Of a stretch of 64,000 bases of DNA, positions 8,202 to 17,502 are shown piece by piece. Numbering within the stretch: the first letter of the stretch is position 1; each line of letters starts with the position of its first letter. The notes beneath the pieces are model-generated. The model was not told the DNA's origin, searched no databases, and saw only the letters and a list, made by a program, of their open reading frames with translations. The translations under genes were made by a program, and so were the position numbers. The stretch is from Nosocomiicoccus massiliensis (GTDB lineage: Bacteria; Bacillota; Bacilli; Staphylococcales; Salinicoccaceae): the NCBI RefSeq assembly GCF_002871345.2, contig NZ_CP136964.1, positions 1,364,001 to 1,428,000 of the forward strand, given 5' to 3'.

Positions 8202-8323
8202 GAATAACATCCTTTTTAAAATTTTGATAAATCGATTATAGGACAATTTTAATTCCTAGTAAATAGATATGTTTTAAATTAATAAAATATTTTTTGGGTA
8301 TAGTATAAAAATGGAGTGATGAT

Positions 8324-9775
8324 ATGAATATATTTTTAACTTTAAATAAAAGTTATATAGATGGAAAATTTGTTGAAGGCGACAGTGGAGAAGTATTTCA
8401 GTCGTTAAACCCGTTTGACGACTCGTTGGTTGCAGAAATTCCGCTCGCGAGTTTAGAGCAAACGAACAAGGCATTTGAAGTTGCGGATAACAGTGAATGG
8501 AAACACAATCCAAAACAACGTAAAAAAGTACTTAAAAATCTTATCAAACTATTTATACAGCATAGAAAAAATATCGTAGACGTCTTAATTAAAGAGAGTG
8601 GAAGTACTTTTGTTAAAGCGAATGCTGAATATGTTGCGACGATTAATATTTTAAGAGAGTCTTTAAAATTAGTAGAAAAGATTGGACACGTTGGAAATCG
8701 TTCATCTCTTATACCAGGTAAGAAAAATTTAATTTACCGCTCACCAAAAGGAGTAGTGTCGTCCGTTGCGCCATTTAACTTCCCGTTACATTTATCGATG
8801 CGTACAATTGCGCCAGCACTAGCGTTAGGCAATGCGGTCGTCCATAAACCAGACGTTCAAACAGGAATCGTGAGTGGGGCGATACCGGCAGTATTATTAA
8901 GAGAAGCGGGAGTACCGAGTAACGTTTTTCAGATGGTGTTAACTGAACCGAAACTTGTTGGTGAGGTATTTTTTACGCATGAGAAAATTAATGCGATTAG
9001 TTTTACAGGATCGACTGCAGTTGGTAAACACATTCGTAAAGTAACAAACGATAGATTTATATCGACAGCGCTAGAACTTGGCGGGAATAGTCCTTTTATC
9101 GTTATGGATAATGCGAATTTAGATCATGCAGTACGTGCGTTAATTCCTGGGAAATTTTTACATTCCGGTCAAATATGTATGAGTGTCAATCGAATCATCG
9201 TTCATGAATCAGTATATGAAGAGTTTATCGATAAATTTAAAGCGGCAACTGAAAATTTAAAAATGAGTGTCGAACACAATAAAGTTGGAATCATCGGTCC
9301 GATTATTAATAAAACACAGCTTGAAAAAACTAAGAAATTTATCGAAATGGCAAAAGAGTCTGGAGAAATGGTGTTAGAAGGTGAAGTGAGTGGTAATTTT
9401 GTCACACCATTTATCTTTAAAGATATTAAAAATGACAGTGAGATCGCACAAACTGAATTATTTAGTCCGATAGCGTTAATTATAAAAGCACGTTCTAACG
9501 ATGAGGCGATTCGTTTTGCAAATGATACAGATTACGGACTATCGGCTGCGATATTTACTGAAGATGTTGAAAAAGGACAGAAGTATGCGGAACAGATAGA
9601 AAGTGGTATGGTACACATCAATGAACAAACGGTTCTTGATTTTCCGAATATACCGTTTGGTGGCGTTAAAAATAGTGGTATGGGACGTTACGGGAATCCA
9701 TATGTGTTAGAAGATTTTACAGATTTAAAATGGATGAGTACTCAGCGTGGGCCGTTACCATATCCGTTTAATTAA
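8324..9775 (+). CDS. NAD(P)-dependent aldehyde dehydrogenase
   Basis: An ALDH superfamily enzyme of 483 residues, cytoplasmic, oxidising an aldehyde to its acid. Catalytic and structural motifs are intact: ALELGGNSPFIV with the general base Glu near 251, GQICMSVNR with the nucleophile Cys near 285, FTGSTAVGKHIRK in the Rossmann part, and the C-terminal PFGGVKNSGMGRYG. The GGAG of TGGAGTGATGAT precedes the ATG by about 8 bases. Resemblance is to the benzaldehyde/AldX-like group, but the substrate cannot be inferred. It is a single gene ending at a terminator shared with a convergent gene. Confidence 0.9.
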   Translation: MNIFLTLNKSYIDGKFVEGDSGEVFQSLNPFDDSLVAEIPLASLEQTNKAFEVADNSEWKHNPKQRKKVLKNLIKLFIQHRKNIVDVLIKESGSTFVKANAEYVATINILRESLKLVEKIGHVGNRSSLIPGKKNLIYRSPKGVVSSVAPFNFPLHLSMRTIAPALALGNAVVHKPDVQTGIVSGAIPAVLLREAGVPSNVFQMVLTEPKLVGEVFFTHEKINAISFTGSTAVGKHIRKVTNDRFISTALELGGNSPFIVMDNANLDHAVRALIPGKFLHSGQICMSVNRIIVHESVYEEFIDKFKAATENLKMSVEHNKVGIIGPIINKTQLEKTKKFIEMAKESGEMVLEGEVSGNFVTPFIFKDIKNDSEIAQTELFSPIALIIKARSNDEAIRFANDTDYGLSAAIFTEDVEKGQKYAEQIESGMVHINEQTVLDFPNIPFGGVKNSGMGRYGNPYVLEDFTDLKWMSTQRGPLPYPFN

Positions 9776-9804
9776 AAAAGACTGCAGCTTAGTTGCAGTC
9801 TTTT
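9774..9804. terminator. Bidirectional intrinsic terminator
   Basis: AAAAAGACTGCA and TGCAGTCTTTTT form a hairpin with an A run on one side and a T run on the other, between convergent genes. Confidence 0.8.
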
Positions 9805-10844
9805 TATGGTTTAAATAGGAACATTTCTCTCGTATATTTTGGTAGAAATTTTAAGCATAACTTATCGACGATAAATGCAGTGATGACAGGAACGATGAGA
9901 TACGCCACTGTAAGTTTAGCGATATTCATACCAGTACTACCGTCCATTAACGCTAACGAGTTAATTGGACCAACTAATCCTGTGTGACCAAAACCTGCTG
10001 ACATCGGTGTACCTTGAACGTTCATAAAGTATCCTGTCGCACCGACGATAATTCCGTTAATGACTAACGGGACCGCGATAATTGGATTTTTGAAGTACAC
10101 TGGCATCATCATTTTACCTGTACCGATGATGAGAGCGATGATTGTACCTTTGTTGTTAATTCCAATTGAACCGAATAAAAACGTCATACATGCTGTTAAA
10201 ATTCCTAAGTTCGCTGCACCACTCGCTAGTCCAGAGAGACTGACAACAGTCGCAATCGCAACGAGTGAAATTGGTGTTGCGAGAAATGCAGAGTAAAATA
10301 CACAAATTAAAATCGTCATGAGAAGCGGATTTAAATCTGTAAAGTGCGCAATTAATTCACCTAAACTTGTCGTCACAAGTTTTGAGTACGGTAAGATCAT
10401 TAATCCGATTAAACCGGGAACGACACCACCGAGAAACGGTAAAAATACGATGTTCAGAGATCCGAGTTTATCGCCAATGAATACGATAATAGCCGCTGCA
10501 ATAATGAGCGTAATTAAAACGTTAATTAGATCTCCCATTCCTTGTAAACGGACACCCGTTTCTTCAAACACTAACGCTCCAGAACCAATTAACGCTGCGC
10601 CTCCTAAAATTACGCTGCGAATCCCGTCAAACTTTAAGTTGATCCCCGCTAATACACCGATAATGACAGATGTAATTAACTGAAATGAACTTACTGCATT
10701 ACCGATCGTTATAAAGACGTCAGAATAACGTCCAAAAAACTTTAGTACTTCTCCGAGTAATGCACTAGAAATTAATGCAACGACGATACCAATCGCCATC
10801 CCATTTAATATATTAAAAAAGAAATCCTTTTTAGACATTTTCAT
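9804..10844 (-). CDS. PfoR / PTS_EIIC_2 family membrane protein
   Basis: A 346-residue, strongly hydrophobic protein with about nine to ten predicted membrane segments. The pattern fits the PTS_EIIC_2 (PfoR) family: NGMAIGIVVALISSALLG at the N-terminus, GGVVPGLIGL, a Gly/Ala-rich middle, and TPMSAGFGHTGLVGPIN near the C-terminus. It resembles the membrane domain of PTS IIC components but no IIA or IIB domain is attached or adjacent. Clostridium perfringens PfoR, once described as a toxin regulator, is in this family; the real substrate is unknown. GGAG lies 12 bases before the ATG and an in-frame TGA stands just upstream, fixing the start region. Confidence 0.8.
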   Translation of the reverse strand: MKMSKKDFFFNILNGMAIGIVVALISSALLGEVLKFFGRYSDVFITIGNAVSSFQLITSVIIGVLAGINLKFDGIRSVILGGAALIGSGALVFEETGVRLQGMGDLINVLITLIIAAAIIVFIGDKLGSLNIVFLPFLGGVVPGLIGLMILPYSKLVTTSLGELIAHFTDLNPLLMTILICVFYSAFLATPISLVAIATVVSLSGLASGAANLGILTACMTFLFGSIGINNKGTIIALIIGTGKMMMPVYFKNPIIAVPLVINGIIVGATGYFMNVQGTPMSAGFGHTGLVGPINSLALMDGSTGMNIAKLTVAYLIVPVITAFIVDKLCLKFLPKYTREMFLFKP

Positions 10845-10951
10845 ACGAAAGAATCACTCCGTAATATGTATTTTTCATAATCATATCCCTTATATGGTGA
10901 ATAAACAATATGTATTCTTGGAAAGTTGAATATAATTTTTATAGATACAAA

Positions 10952-10983
10952 ATAAAAAACCCTACCGATATAAAATCGGTAAG
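10952..10983 (-). terminator. Intrinsic terminator of the BCCT gene
   Basis: On the minus strand TACCGAT and ATCGGTA pair around a short AT loop, followed by GGGTTTTTTATTTTG. It is placed directly after the BCCT stop codon. Confidence 0.75.
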
Positions 10984-10990
10984 GATAATT

Positions 10991-12595
10991 TTAGAATACA
11001 TTGTCTGGATTTTCTCTTTCCATATCTGTATTTGGATGTTCTTCTACGTGTTCGTAATATTCTTCTAACTTATCTTGGTCTGGCGTAATTGTAAGTCCTA
11101 AGTTTCGTCTTTCTAAATCTGCGTCTTTATAGAAACTGATTGTCATTAGGATAATTACGATACTAAATGGGAAAGCAGATATAATCGCTGCTGATTGTAA
11201 CGCGCCTAGACCTTCGTCACCGCCCGTGAGCAATAGTACAAATGCGATGAGTGACAGTAATACTCCCCATACGATTTTAATTCCTTTAGGTGGTTGTAAC
11301 GTTCCGTATGACGTTTGCATACCTAAAACGAATGTCGCTGAGTCCGCTGATGTAATAAAGAATATCGATACTAATAGTATTGCGATTGTTGAAAGTACGA
11401 CACTTAGTGGTAATTCATTAAATATCGCAAATAACTGTGTTTCTGGTGGTAACGCTAATATGCTGTCTGAATTTTGAGCGACAGTAATTCCTGTCGTTCC
11501 AAATACACTAAACCAAATTAAGCTTACGATTGTTGGAACGAGTAATACTGCAATAACAAACTGTCTAATTGAACGTCCTTTTGATACACGTGCAATAAAT
11601 ATACCAACGAAAGGACTCCAACTGATCCACCAACCCCAGTAGTAAATGGTCCAGCTTTTCAGCCATTCAGATTTTTGCTCATAGAGAGGGGCTACGTCGA
11701 AACTGTTTTGTAAAAAAGTTCCGAGGTAAGATCCTGCAGTTGTTGTCATCATATTTAAAATAAGGATCGTTGGCCCTATGAAAAATAGAGCAACTAATAA
11801 TAGTACTGCAAGTGACATATTAATGTTACTTAAATATTGAATCCCTTTAGATAATCCACTCCAAGCACTCGCTAAGAATAGAATTGTAACAACAAAAATA
11901 ATTATAAACTGTACTAAAATATTTTGAGGCACATTCAATAAATAATTCAGACCTGCGTTAATTTGTAACGTACCTACACCTAAAGATACCGCAACCCCAA
12001 TAACAGTTGCGAATACCGCAAGTACGTCGACGACTGTACCTAATGGACCATCTACTCGGTCTCCAAAAATAGGTCTTAACGTTTTAGACAGTAAACCATC
12101 TTCGTTCTTTCTAAATTGGAAGTAAGCGAGAGATAACGCAACGATTCCATATACCGCCCACGGATGGAATCCGTAGTGGAATATCGTTGAACGCATTGAC
12201 TCCATGAACGCTTCTTTAGTTTCAGGGTCAGTGGATGGTGGTGCTAGATAATGGGAAATAGGTTCTGATGCGCCGTAGAACACAAGACCGATCCCCATAC
12301 CGGCACTGAATAACATCGCTAACCAAGAAATTGTTCTGAATTCAGGTTCGTCATTCGGTTTACCGAGTTTTAATTTTCCAATCGGACTAAATATTAAAAA
12401 TACTGAAAATATAATAATTACCGTAACAAGTATCATGTAATACCAACCAAAAGTAACTGTAATATAGTTACTTAAAGCTCCAGTCAATTCACCGAATCTT
12501 GCTGGCATAAACATACCAAATAAAACAAGAATTAGTACTAAAATTGACGCGTATTTAAACACTGGTGATATTTTTTGCTTACTTTTATCGGTCAT
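10991..12595 (-). CDS. BCCT family osmolyte transporter (glycine betaine/choline type)
   Basis: A 534-residue transporter with about twelve membrane segments. The BCCT signature is clear: WTIYYWGWWISWSPFVGIF with the tryptophan-rich substrate site, followed by IARVSKGRSIRQF; MGIGLVFYGASEPISHY in the first half is also typical. It imports betaine, choline or carnitine with Na+ for osmoprotection, as OpuD, BetL or CudT do; which substrate cannot be told. The short acidic C-terminal tail may be the osmosensor. AAGGAG stands about 8 bases before the ATG. It is monocistronic with its own terminator. Confidence 0.9.
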   Translation of the reverse strand: MTDKSKQKISPVFKYASILVLILVLFGMFMPARFGELTGALSNYITVTFGWYYMILVTVIIIFSVFLIFSPIGKLKLGKPNDEPEFRTISWLAMLFSAGMGIGLVFYGASEPISHYLAPPSTDPETKEAFMESMRSTIFHYGFHPWAVYGIVALSLAYFQFRKNEDGLLSKTLRPIFGDRVDGPLGTVVDVLAVFATVIGVAVSLGVGTLQINAGLNYLLNVPQNILVQFIIIFVVTILFLASAWSGLSKGIQYLSNINMSLAVLLLVALFFIGPTILILNMMTTTAGSYLGTFLQNSFDVAPLYEQKSEWLKSWTIYYWGWWISWSPFVGIFIARVSKGRSIRQFVIAVLLVPTIVSLIWFSVFGTTGITVAQNSDSILALPPETQLFAIFNELPLSVVLSTIAILLVSIFFITSADSATFVLGMQTSYGTLQPPKGIKIVWGVLLSLIAFVLLLTGGDEGLGALQSAAIISAFPFSIVIILMTISFYKDADLERRNLGLTITPDQDKLEEYYEHVEEHPNTDMERENPDNVF

Positions 12596-12693
12596 TTTAA
12601 CACTCCTTTTTTATACACAAGTATATAGACTAACATATTGATACTTAGAATAAAAGGATGTTTGAAAAAAATAATAATAACTAATCTAAACCA

Positions 12694-12722
12694 TTGTATT
12701 TCTTATTTAAAATTATTATAAT
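12694..12722 (+). promoter_or_regulatory. Promoter with PerR-type operator for the P1B-4 ATPase gene
   Basis: TTGTAT (12694-12699), 17 bases, TATAAT (12717-12722). The 15-mer at 12707-12721 matches the Per box TTATAATNATTATAA at all defined positions but one, and overlaps the -10. A Fur-family repressor bound here would block RNA polymerase. PerR control of Fe(II)-efflux ATPases is known in Bacillus and Listeria. Confidence 0.6.
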
Positions 12723-12781
12723 TAAGTATAGATATAGCATTAAATTAAATGATAATTTTCTAAATTAGTAGGTGAACAACT

Positions 12782-14656
12782 TTGAAAAAATGGTTACAAA
12801 ACAAAGGCTTCAGAAACACGGTGATTTGTGCGGTTCTTATTGTTATAGGGATTGTACTTCAATACCAAAGCCTTGAAAATGTTGCGATTCCAGTGTTTAT
12901 TGCTGCTTTTTTAATCGGGGGATATTATAGCGCTAAAAACGGAATCGAAGAACTGATTCACGACAAACATTTAAACGTAGACGTACTGATGATTTTAGCT
13001 GCCGTTGGTGCATCGATCATCGGTTATTGGATGGAAGGTGCACTGTTAATTTTCATTTTCAGTCTTGCTGAAGCAATGGAATCGATGGCAAACGAAAAAA
13101 GCCGAAACGCGATTTCTGAGTTAATGAACTTAACGCCAGACGAAGCACGTCGTTACAATGAAAACGGCGAAATTGAAGTCGTTCCAACTGCTGAGCTAAA
13201 AGTTGGAGATAAAGTTCAAGTGCCACGCGGTGAAACAATTCCAATTGACGGAAAACTACTTTCAACTGACGCGGTTGTTAACGAAGCATCTGTTACAGGT
13301 GAATCCGTTCCTGTTGAAAAACTAACAGGAGACGAGGTCATCGGGGGGACGATTAACGAAGGTAACAGAATCGATATGGAAGTCACAGTTGAAGACAGTA
13401 ACACGTTATTTGCTAAAATTATTCGACTTGTCGATGAAGCGCAGTCTTCACCAAGTAAAACAGCGAGTTTTATTGAGTCAATTGAAGATACTTATGTAAA
13501 AGTTGTATTAGTCGGGGTTCCGTTATTTATCGCTTTAGCGTACTTTGTACTCGACTGGGGTTGGACAGAGTCGTTTTACCGTGGGATGGTACTTTTAACA
13601 GTTGCGTCACCATGTGCATTAGTCGCAAGTGCAACACCTGCAACACTTTCAGCAATTTCAAACGCTGCACGTAACGGAATGGTGTTTAAAGGCGGTCAAA
13701 CGATTGACAACACGAATGCGTTAAATGCGATTATATTTGACAAAACAGGTACGTTAACAGTCGGTGAGCCTGCTGTTACAGATGTTTATTACGTAGATGG
13801 TGTCGACCACGCACATGTCGATGAGGTTATTAAAAGTGCGGAATCAGGATCTAAGCATCCAATTGCAGTAGCGATTTTAGATTACTTAGAAGACACGCCA
13901 CTCATTGAACTCGGTCACGTTGAGGATATTACAGGTAAAGGATTCTTAATTCAAAACAAAGGTAGCGAATGGAAAGTCGGAAAGCATAGTTATGTGTTAG
14001 ATGAATCTAATATTCAGCTATCTGAAGAAGTGAAGCGTGTCGTAATTGAAAAAGAATCGACAGGAAACACGGTAATTTTCGTGAGTCGTGATAACGAGTT
14101 ACAAGCGTTTTATGCGCTAGAAGACGTCGTGAAAGAAAATGCGAAAATTGCGATTGAAAAACTTAATAACATGGGTATTCAAACGATTATGGTTACGGGT
14201 GATAATGAAAATACCGGAAAGCATATCGCAAAACAAGTTGGTATTAAAGAAGTTCATGCAAATAAAATGCCAGATGAAAAATCTTCTATATTAGATGAAT
14301 TAAAAGAAAAATATGGTAACATCGGAATGGTTGGAGATGGTGTAAACGATGCACCGGCGTTAGCGAAATCTTCAGTTGGATTTGCGATGGGTTCAGGAAC
14401 AGATATCGCAATGGAAACAGCAGACGTCGTACTTATTAAAGACGACTTAACGATGATACCGTACTCTATAGGATTATCTAAAAAGATGAAACGAATCGTC
14501 ATTGCGAACGTTTTATTTGCAATTGCGGTCATCGCGTTACTCATCATTGCGAACCTTTTCCAAGCAATAAACTTACCACTAGGAGTCATTGGCCACGAAG
14601 GATCAACAATTCTAGTTATATTAAATGGTTTAAGATTATTAGCGTATAGAGATTAG
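12782..14656 (+). CDS. pfeT: P1B-4 type metal ATPase, probable Fe(II) exporter (PfeT/FrvA-like)
   Basis: A 624-residue heavy-metal P-type ATPase in the cytoplasmic membrane. Motifs in order: actuator TGES; SPC (about 276-278) in the metal-site helix; phosphorylation site DKTGTLT with Asp near 320; MVTGDN; VGDGVNDAPAL; and HEGST (about 605-609) in the last helix. SPC together with HEGST defines the P1B-4 class, which includes Bacillus PfeT (formerly ZosA) and Listeria FrvA; Co2+ is an alternative substrate. There is no N-terminal HMA domain. The TTG start follows TAGGTGA by about 7 bases. A Per box overlaps the promoter. Confidence 0.85.
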   Translation: MKKWLQNKGFRNTVICAVLIVIGIVLQYQSLENVAIPVFIAAFLIGGYYSAKNGIEELIHDKHLNVDVLMILAAVGASIIGYWMEGALLIFIFSLAEAMESMANEKSRNAISELMNLTPDEARRYNENGEIEVVPTAELKVGDKVQVPRGETIPIDGKLLSTDAVVNEASVTGESVPVEKLTGDEVIGGTINEGNRIDMEVTVEDSNTLFAKIIRLVDEAQSSPSKTASFIESIEDTYVKVVLVGVPLFIALAYFVLDWGWTESFYRGMVLLTVASPCALVASATPATLSAISNAARNGMVFKGGQTIDNTNALNAIIFDKTGTLTVGEPAVTDVYYVDGVDHAHVDEVIKSAESGSKHPIAVAILDYLEDTPLIELGHVEDITGKGFLIQNKGSEWKVGKHSYVLDESNIQLSEEVKRVVIEKESTGNTVIFVSRDNELQAFYALEDVVKENAKIAIEKLNNMGIQTIMVTGDNENTGKHIAKQVGIKEVHANKMPDEKSSILDELKEKYGNIGMVGDGVNDAPALAKSSVGFAMGSGTDIAMETADVVLIKDDLTMIPYSIGLSKKMKRIVIANVLFAIAVIALLIIANLFQAINLPLGVIGHEGSTILVILNGLRLLAYRD

Positions 14657-14660
14657 ACAT

Positions 14661-14714
14661 TTGTATTCTTGATGAATAATAGCTTATAATAAACGTACAT
14701 ATAAACGTACGTTT
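14661..14714 (+). promoter_or_regulatory. Promoter and probable auto-operator of yefM-yoeB
   Basis: TTGTAT (14661-14666), 18 bases, TATAAT (14685-14690). Directly after it the 10-mer ATAAACGTAC occurs twice, at 14689-14698 and 14701-14710, and AAACGTACGTTT (14703-14714) is a perfect palindrome. This placement between -10 and ribosome binding site suits autorepression by the antitoxin and its complex. Confidence 0.6.
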
Positions 14715-14726
14715 GGAGTGAAGGAT

Positions 14727-14984
14727 ATGGAAATTATTACACCCACAAAGGCTAGGGAAAATTTTTATAATATTTTAAAAGAAGTTAATGAAAGTCATAG
14801 TCCAATAGTTATTAGTGGTAGCAAATCAAACTCTGAAGCAGTCCTTATTAGTAAAGAAGATTGGGATAGTATTAATGAAACGCTATATTTAGAAAATAAC
14901 GGTGTATTAAATGTAGTTAGAGAACGAATGGAAGATAATAGTGGTTGGACAGATATTGACGATATCAATTGGGATGAGCTATGA
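14727..14984 (+). CDS. yefM: YefM/Phd family antitoxin
   Basis: An 85-residue antitoxin that should neutralise the overlapping YoeB toxin and repress the pair. The N-terminal half has the Phd/YefM DNA-binding pattern (TPTKARENFYNILKEVNES, then AVLISKEDWDSINETLYL). The acidic, flexible C-terminus (MEDNSGWTDIDDINWDEL) is the toxin-binding tail. ATG at 14727 is chosen since GGAG (14715-14718) is 8 bases ahead; a GTG at 14718 overlaps that site. It overlaps yoeB by ATGA. Confidence 0.9.
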   Translation: MEIITPTKARENFYNILKEVNESHSPIVISGSKSNSEAVLISKEDWDSINETLYLENNGVLNVVRERMEDNSGWTDIDDINWDEL

Positions 14985-15253
14985 GCGTAACACAGTATAA
15001 AGTTATTATTAAAAATAGTGCAAAGACCGATTTGAAAAAGATTAAGCAATCAAACTTAAAGTATAACTTTATGAAGATTATAAAGACATTAAAAAATGAT
15101 CCCTTTAAATCGACACAATCATTTAAAAAGCTCGTACCAAAAAGTGAGGGAAGATATTCTAGAAGAATTAACCATCAACACAGAGTGGTTTATACAGTAA
15201 ATGAAGATGAGAAAATCGTCTATATTTACTCATGCTGGTCTCATTATGAATAA
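14981..15253 (+). CDS. yoeB: YoeB/Txe family mRNA interferase toxin
   Basis: A 90-residue ribosome-dependent endoribonuclease toxin. The RelE/YoeB landmarks are intact: the Glu in KSEGRYSRR, the Arg in INHQHRVVYTV, and the His and Tyr in the C-terminal CWSHYE. Those residues align with the catalytic Glu46, Arg65, His83 and Tyr84 of Escherichia coli YoeB (family knowledge). It is translationally coupled to yefM and followed at once by a strong terminator, so this is a compact two-gene unit. Confidence 0.93.
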   Translation: MSVTQYKVIIKNSAKTDLKKIKQSNLKYNFMKIIKTLKNDPFKSTQSFKKLVPKSEGRYSRRINHQHRVVYTVNEDEKIVYIYSCWSHYE

Positions 15254-15283
15254 ACGCCGAGTACAGTTGTACTCGGCGTTATT
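15253..15283. terminator. Bidirectional intrinsic terminator
   Basis: AACGCCGAGTAC and GTACTCGGCGTT form a perfect stem (15253-15280) around a short loop, then ATTTTATTT. It separates yoeB from the convergent FMN reductase gene. Confidence 0.85.
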
Positions 15284-15838
15284 TTATTTGTTCTTACGTT
15301 TACTAAATGATTGATGTGCCTCGGCGATGTCGATTGTTTCATCTGCTAAATTATCGAGTCGGTGCAAGATGTTAACGTCTGTGAGTCGCTTTCCTTCGTA
15401 TGCTTCTGGTGTGATGAATACATATGATGATAGTACGTGTGCTTTCATGTAGTTTAATATTGGCTTCAGCATCATTTCTGCAACTAAGAAATGTCTATTG
15501 GATCCTGCTGTTGAGACGATGGATACTGTTTTTCCTTTTAAGCCATTGATTGGTAATAGGTCGAATAAGTTTTTTAGAACTGCAGGGATTGATGCTTGGA
15601 ACACTGGGAATCCGATAACGATGACGTCAGCGGCTAACATTTTAGAAATAACTTCTTTTGTGTCACCCGACCAGTCTTCATAATGACGACCATCTGCTAA
15701 GTTGAGTGTTTTATCTTTTAAATCGATCATCTCGATATTATGAGTATTATAATGTGTTTCAAAATAATCTGTGACGTATTGTAAAGCAGTTGCCGTTTTT
15801 GAACCGACATTCGCTCCAACTAATACTAGTATATTCAT
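15284..15838 (-). CDS. NADPH-dependent FMN reductase family protein
   Basis: A 184-residue flavodoxin-fold oxidoreductase. The N-terminal MNILVLVGANVGSKTATALQ forms the phosphate-binding loop for FMN; VIVIGFPVFQASIPAVLKN and STAGSNRHFLV are the other two FMN-contact loops of this family. Members reduce quinones, azo dyes or free flavin with NADPH; the physiological substrate here is unknown. AGGAGAG stands about 7 bases before the ATG. A single gene with a shared terminator. Confidence 0.85.
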   Translation of the reverse strand: MNILVLVGANVGSKTATALQYVTDYFETHYNTHNIEMIDLKDKTLNLADGRHYEDWSGDTKEVISKMLAADVIVIGFPVFQASIPAVLKNLFDLLPINGLKGKTVSIVSTAGSNRHFLVAEMMLKPILNYMKAHVLSSYVFITPEAYEGKRLTDVNILHRLDNLADETIDIAEAHQSFSKRKNK

Positions 15839-16028
15839 TACGTTCTCTCCTATAAAATTATCAATTATATCGTATCATTTTCTTGGTGTATTGTAATATA
15901 TGACGATTAAAATCAGTCAAATTGTTGATGAAAATGTCAGCGATTTTTTGAAAATATTTAAGAAATCGCTACCATTTTTTGTTTTAATCGCTATAATTAA
16001 AAAGAGATTATTATTAGGGGGATTTTCA

Positions 16029-17495
16029 ATGAAGGAAAGTAAACTAGAATCACCAAGACAGATTAACGTCTTTTTAGCAATTATACCGTTCATTGTTATG
16101 ATCTTTTCGATGTATGTTGCGGTGGTTAAATTTGAAATTGATCCGCACGTGCCGTTAATTCTCGGTACGGCAACTGCTGCGATTGTCGCTCTTATTTGTG
16201 GTTATAAGTGGGATTCACTTGAAGAATTTATGTATAAAGGAATCAAACTCGCACTACCGGCTGTCGTTATTATTATTTTAGTTGGTCTCGTCATCGGTTC
16301 TTGGATCGGTGGAGGTATTGTTGCGACGATGATTTACTACGGTTTAATTTTATTAAATCCTAAATATTTCTTAGTCACGATCATGCTTATCTGTGCATTA
16401 GTTGCACTTGCGATTGGAAGCTCATGGTCAACGATGGCAACGATTGGTGTTGCTGGTATGGGTATCGGTATGTCGATGGGGATTGAACCTGCGATGATTG
16501 CCGGAGCTGTTATATCTGGAGCTTATTTTGGAGATAAAATGTCACCGCTATCAGACACGACAAACTTAGCTGCTGGTTTAACACACGTACCGTTATTCGA
16601 TCACATTAAACATATGTTTTACACGACGATTCCAGGGCTTATTATTTCATTAATCGTATTTTTAATTATTGGACTTAAAGTAATTGGTAACGAAACGTTA
16701 AATGATGAAGAGGTGAATAGCATGCTCAATGCGATGCAAGATAACTTTGTCATTTCACCGTGGCTATTTTTAGTACCAGTCATTGTTATCGTTTTAATCG
16801 TATTAAAAATGAGTGCTGCACCTGCACTATTCATCGGTGCGATGCTCGGGGTACTTGCTCAAGTATTTGTTCAAGGTGGATCACTCAGCACGTCAATTGA
16901 CGTCTTAACAAACGGATACGCTTTAGAAAGTGGTAACGAAAGTGTAGATACACTGTTTAACCGCGGTGGATTACTCGACATGATGTATACTGTTTCGATG
17001 ACAATCGTTGCGATGACTTTCGCAGGGATTATGGAGTACTCAGGCATGCTTCAATCGATTATGAACCAAATTTTAAAAATCGCAAAAGGAACATTTGGTT
17101 TAATTTCAGCTACACTTGCTTCAGCGTTTTTCACAAACGCAACGTGTTCTGAACAATATATTTCAATCGTTGTACCGTCAAGAATGTACTTAAAATCATA
17201 TATAGACAATAAACTACATCCGAAAAACTTATCACGAAGCTTAGAAGATGGTGGTACGTTAACGTCAGTATTCATCCCGTGGAATACGTGTGGGGTATTT
17301 ATATATGGAACGTTAGGAGTGTACGCTTGGGATTACGGCCCATACGCGATTTTAAACTTCTCTGTACCAATTATTGCACTCATTTTAGCTGCGACAGGTA
17401 TTGGGGTTAAATATATTACTGACAGCGAAAAAGAAGAGTTCTTAGAAGATATTTACGGTTCAGAACAAGCGAAACCAGCAAGCAATGAGTTATAA
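16029..17495 (+). CDS. nhaC: Na+/H+ antiporter NhaC
   Basis: A 488-residue NhaC-family antiporter exchanging cytoplasmic Na+ for protons, with about twelve membrane segments. Conserved stretches include VGLVIGSWIGGGIVATMIYYG, AIGSSWSTMATIGVAGMGIG, ISGAYFGDKMSPLSDTTNLAA and the C-terminal FIPWNTCGVFIYGTLGV. ATG at 16029 follows AGGGGGA by about 8 bases; the frame is open from 15900, but the added residues are charged, lack a ribosome binding site and are not typical of the family. Together with the BCCT carrier it suggests adaptation to salt. Confidence 0.88.
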   Translation: MKESKLESPRQINVFLAIIPFIVMIFSMYVAVVKFEIDPHVPLILGTATAAIVALICGYKWDSLEEFMYKGIKLALPAVVIIILVGLVIGSWIGGGIVATMIYYGLILLNPKYFLVTIMLICALVALAIGSSWSTMATIGVAGMGIGMSMGIEPAMIAGAVISGAYFGDKMSPLSDTTNLAAGLTHVPLFDHIKHMFYTTIPGLIISLIVFLIIGLKVIGNETLNDEEVNSMLNAMQDNFVISPWLFLVPVIVIVLIVLKMSAAPALFIGAMLGVLAQVFVQGGSLSTSIDVLTNGYALESGNESVDTLFNRGGLLDMMYTVSMTIVAMTFAGIMEYSGMLQSIMNQILKIAKGTFGLISATLASAFFTNATCSEQYISIVVPSRMYLKSYIDNKLHPKNLSRSLEDGGTLTSVFIPWNTCGVFIYGTLGVYAWDYGPYAILNFSVPIIALILAATGIGVKYITDSEKEEFLEDIYGSEQAKPASNEL

Positions 17496-17502
17496 TATAC
17501 GT

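Noticed and set aside
8271..8301. GTTTTA ... GGGTAT before the aldehyde dehydrogenase as a SigB promoter
   Set aside because: Spacing is 19 bases, outside the 12-15 range.
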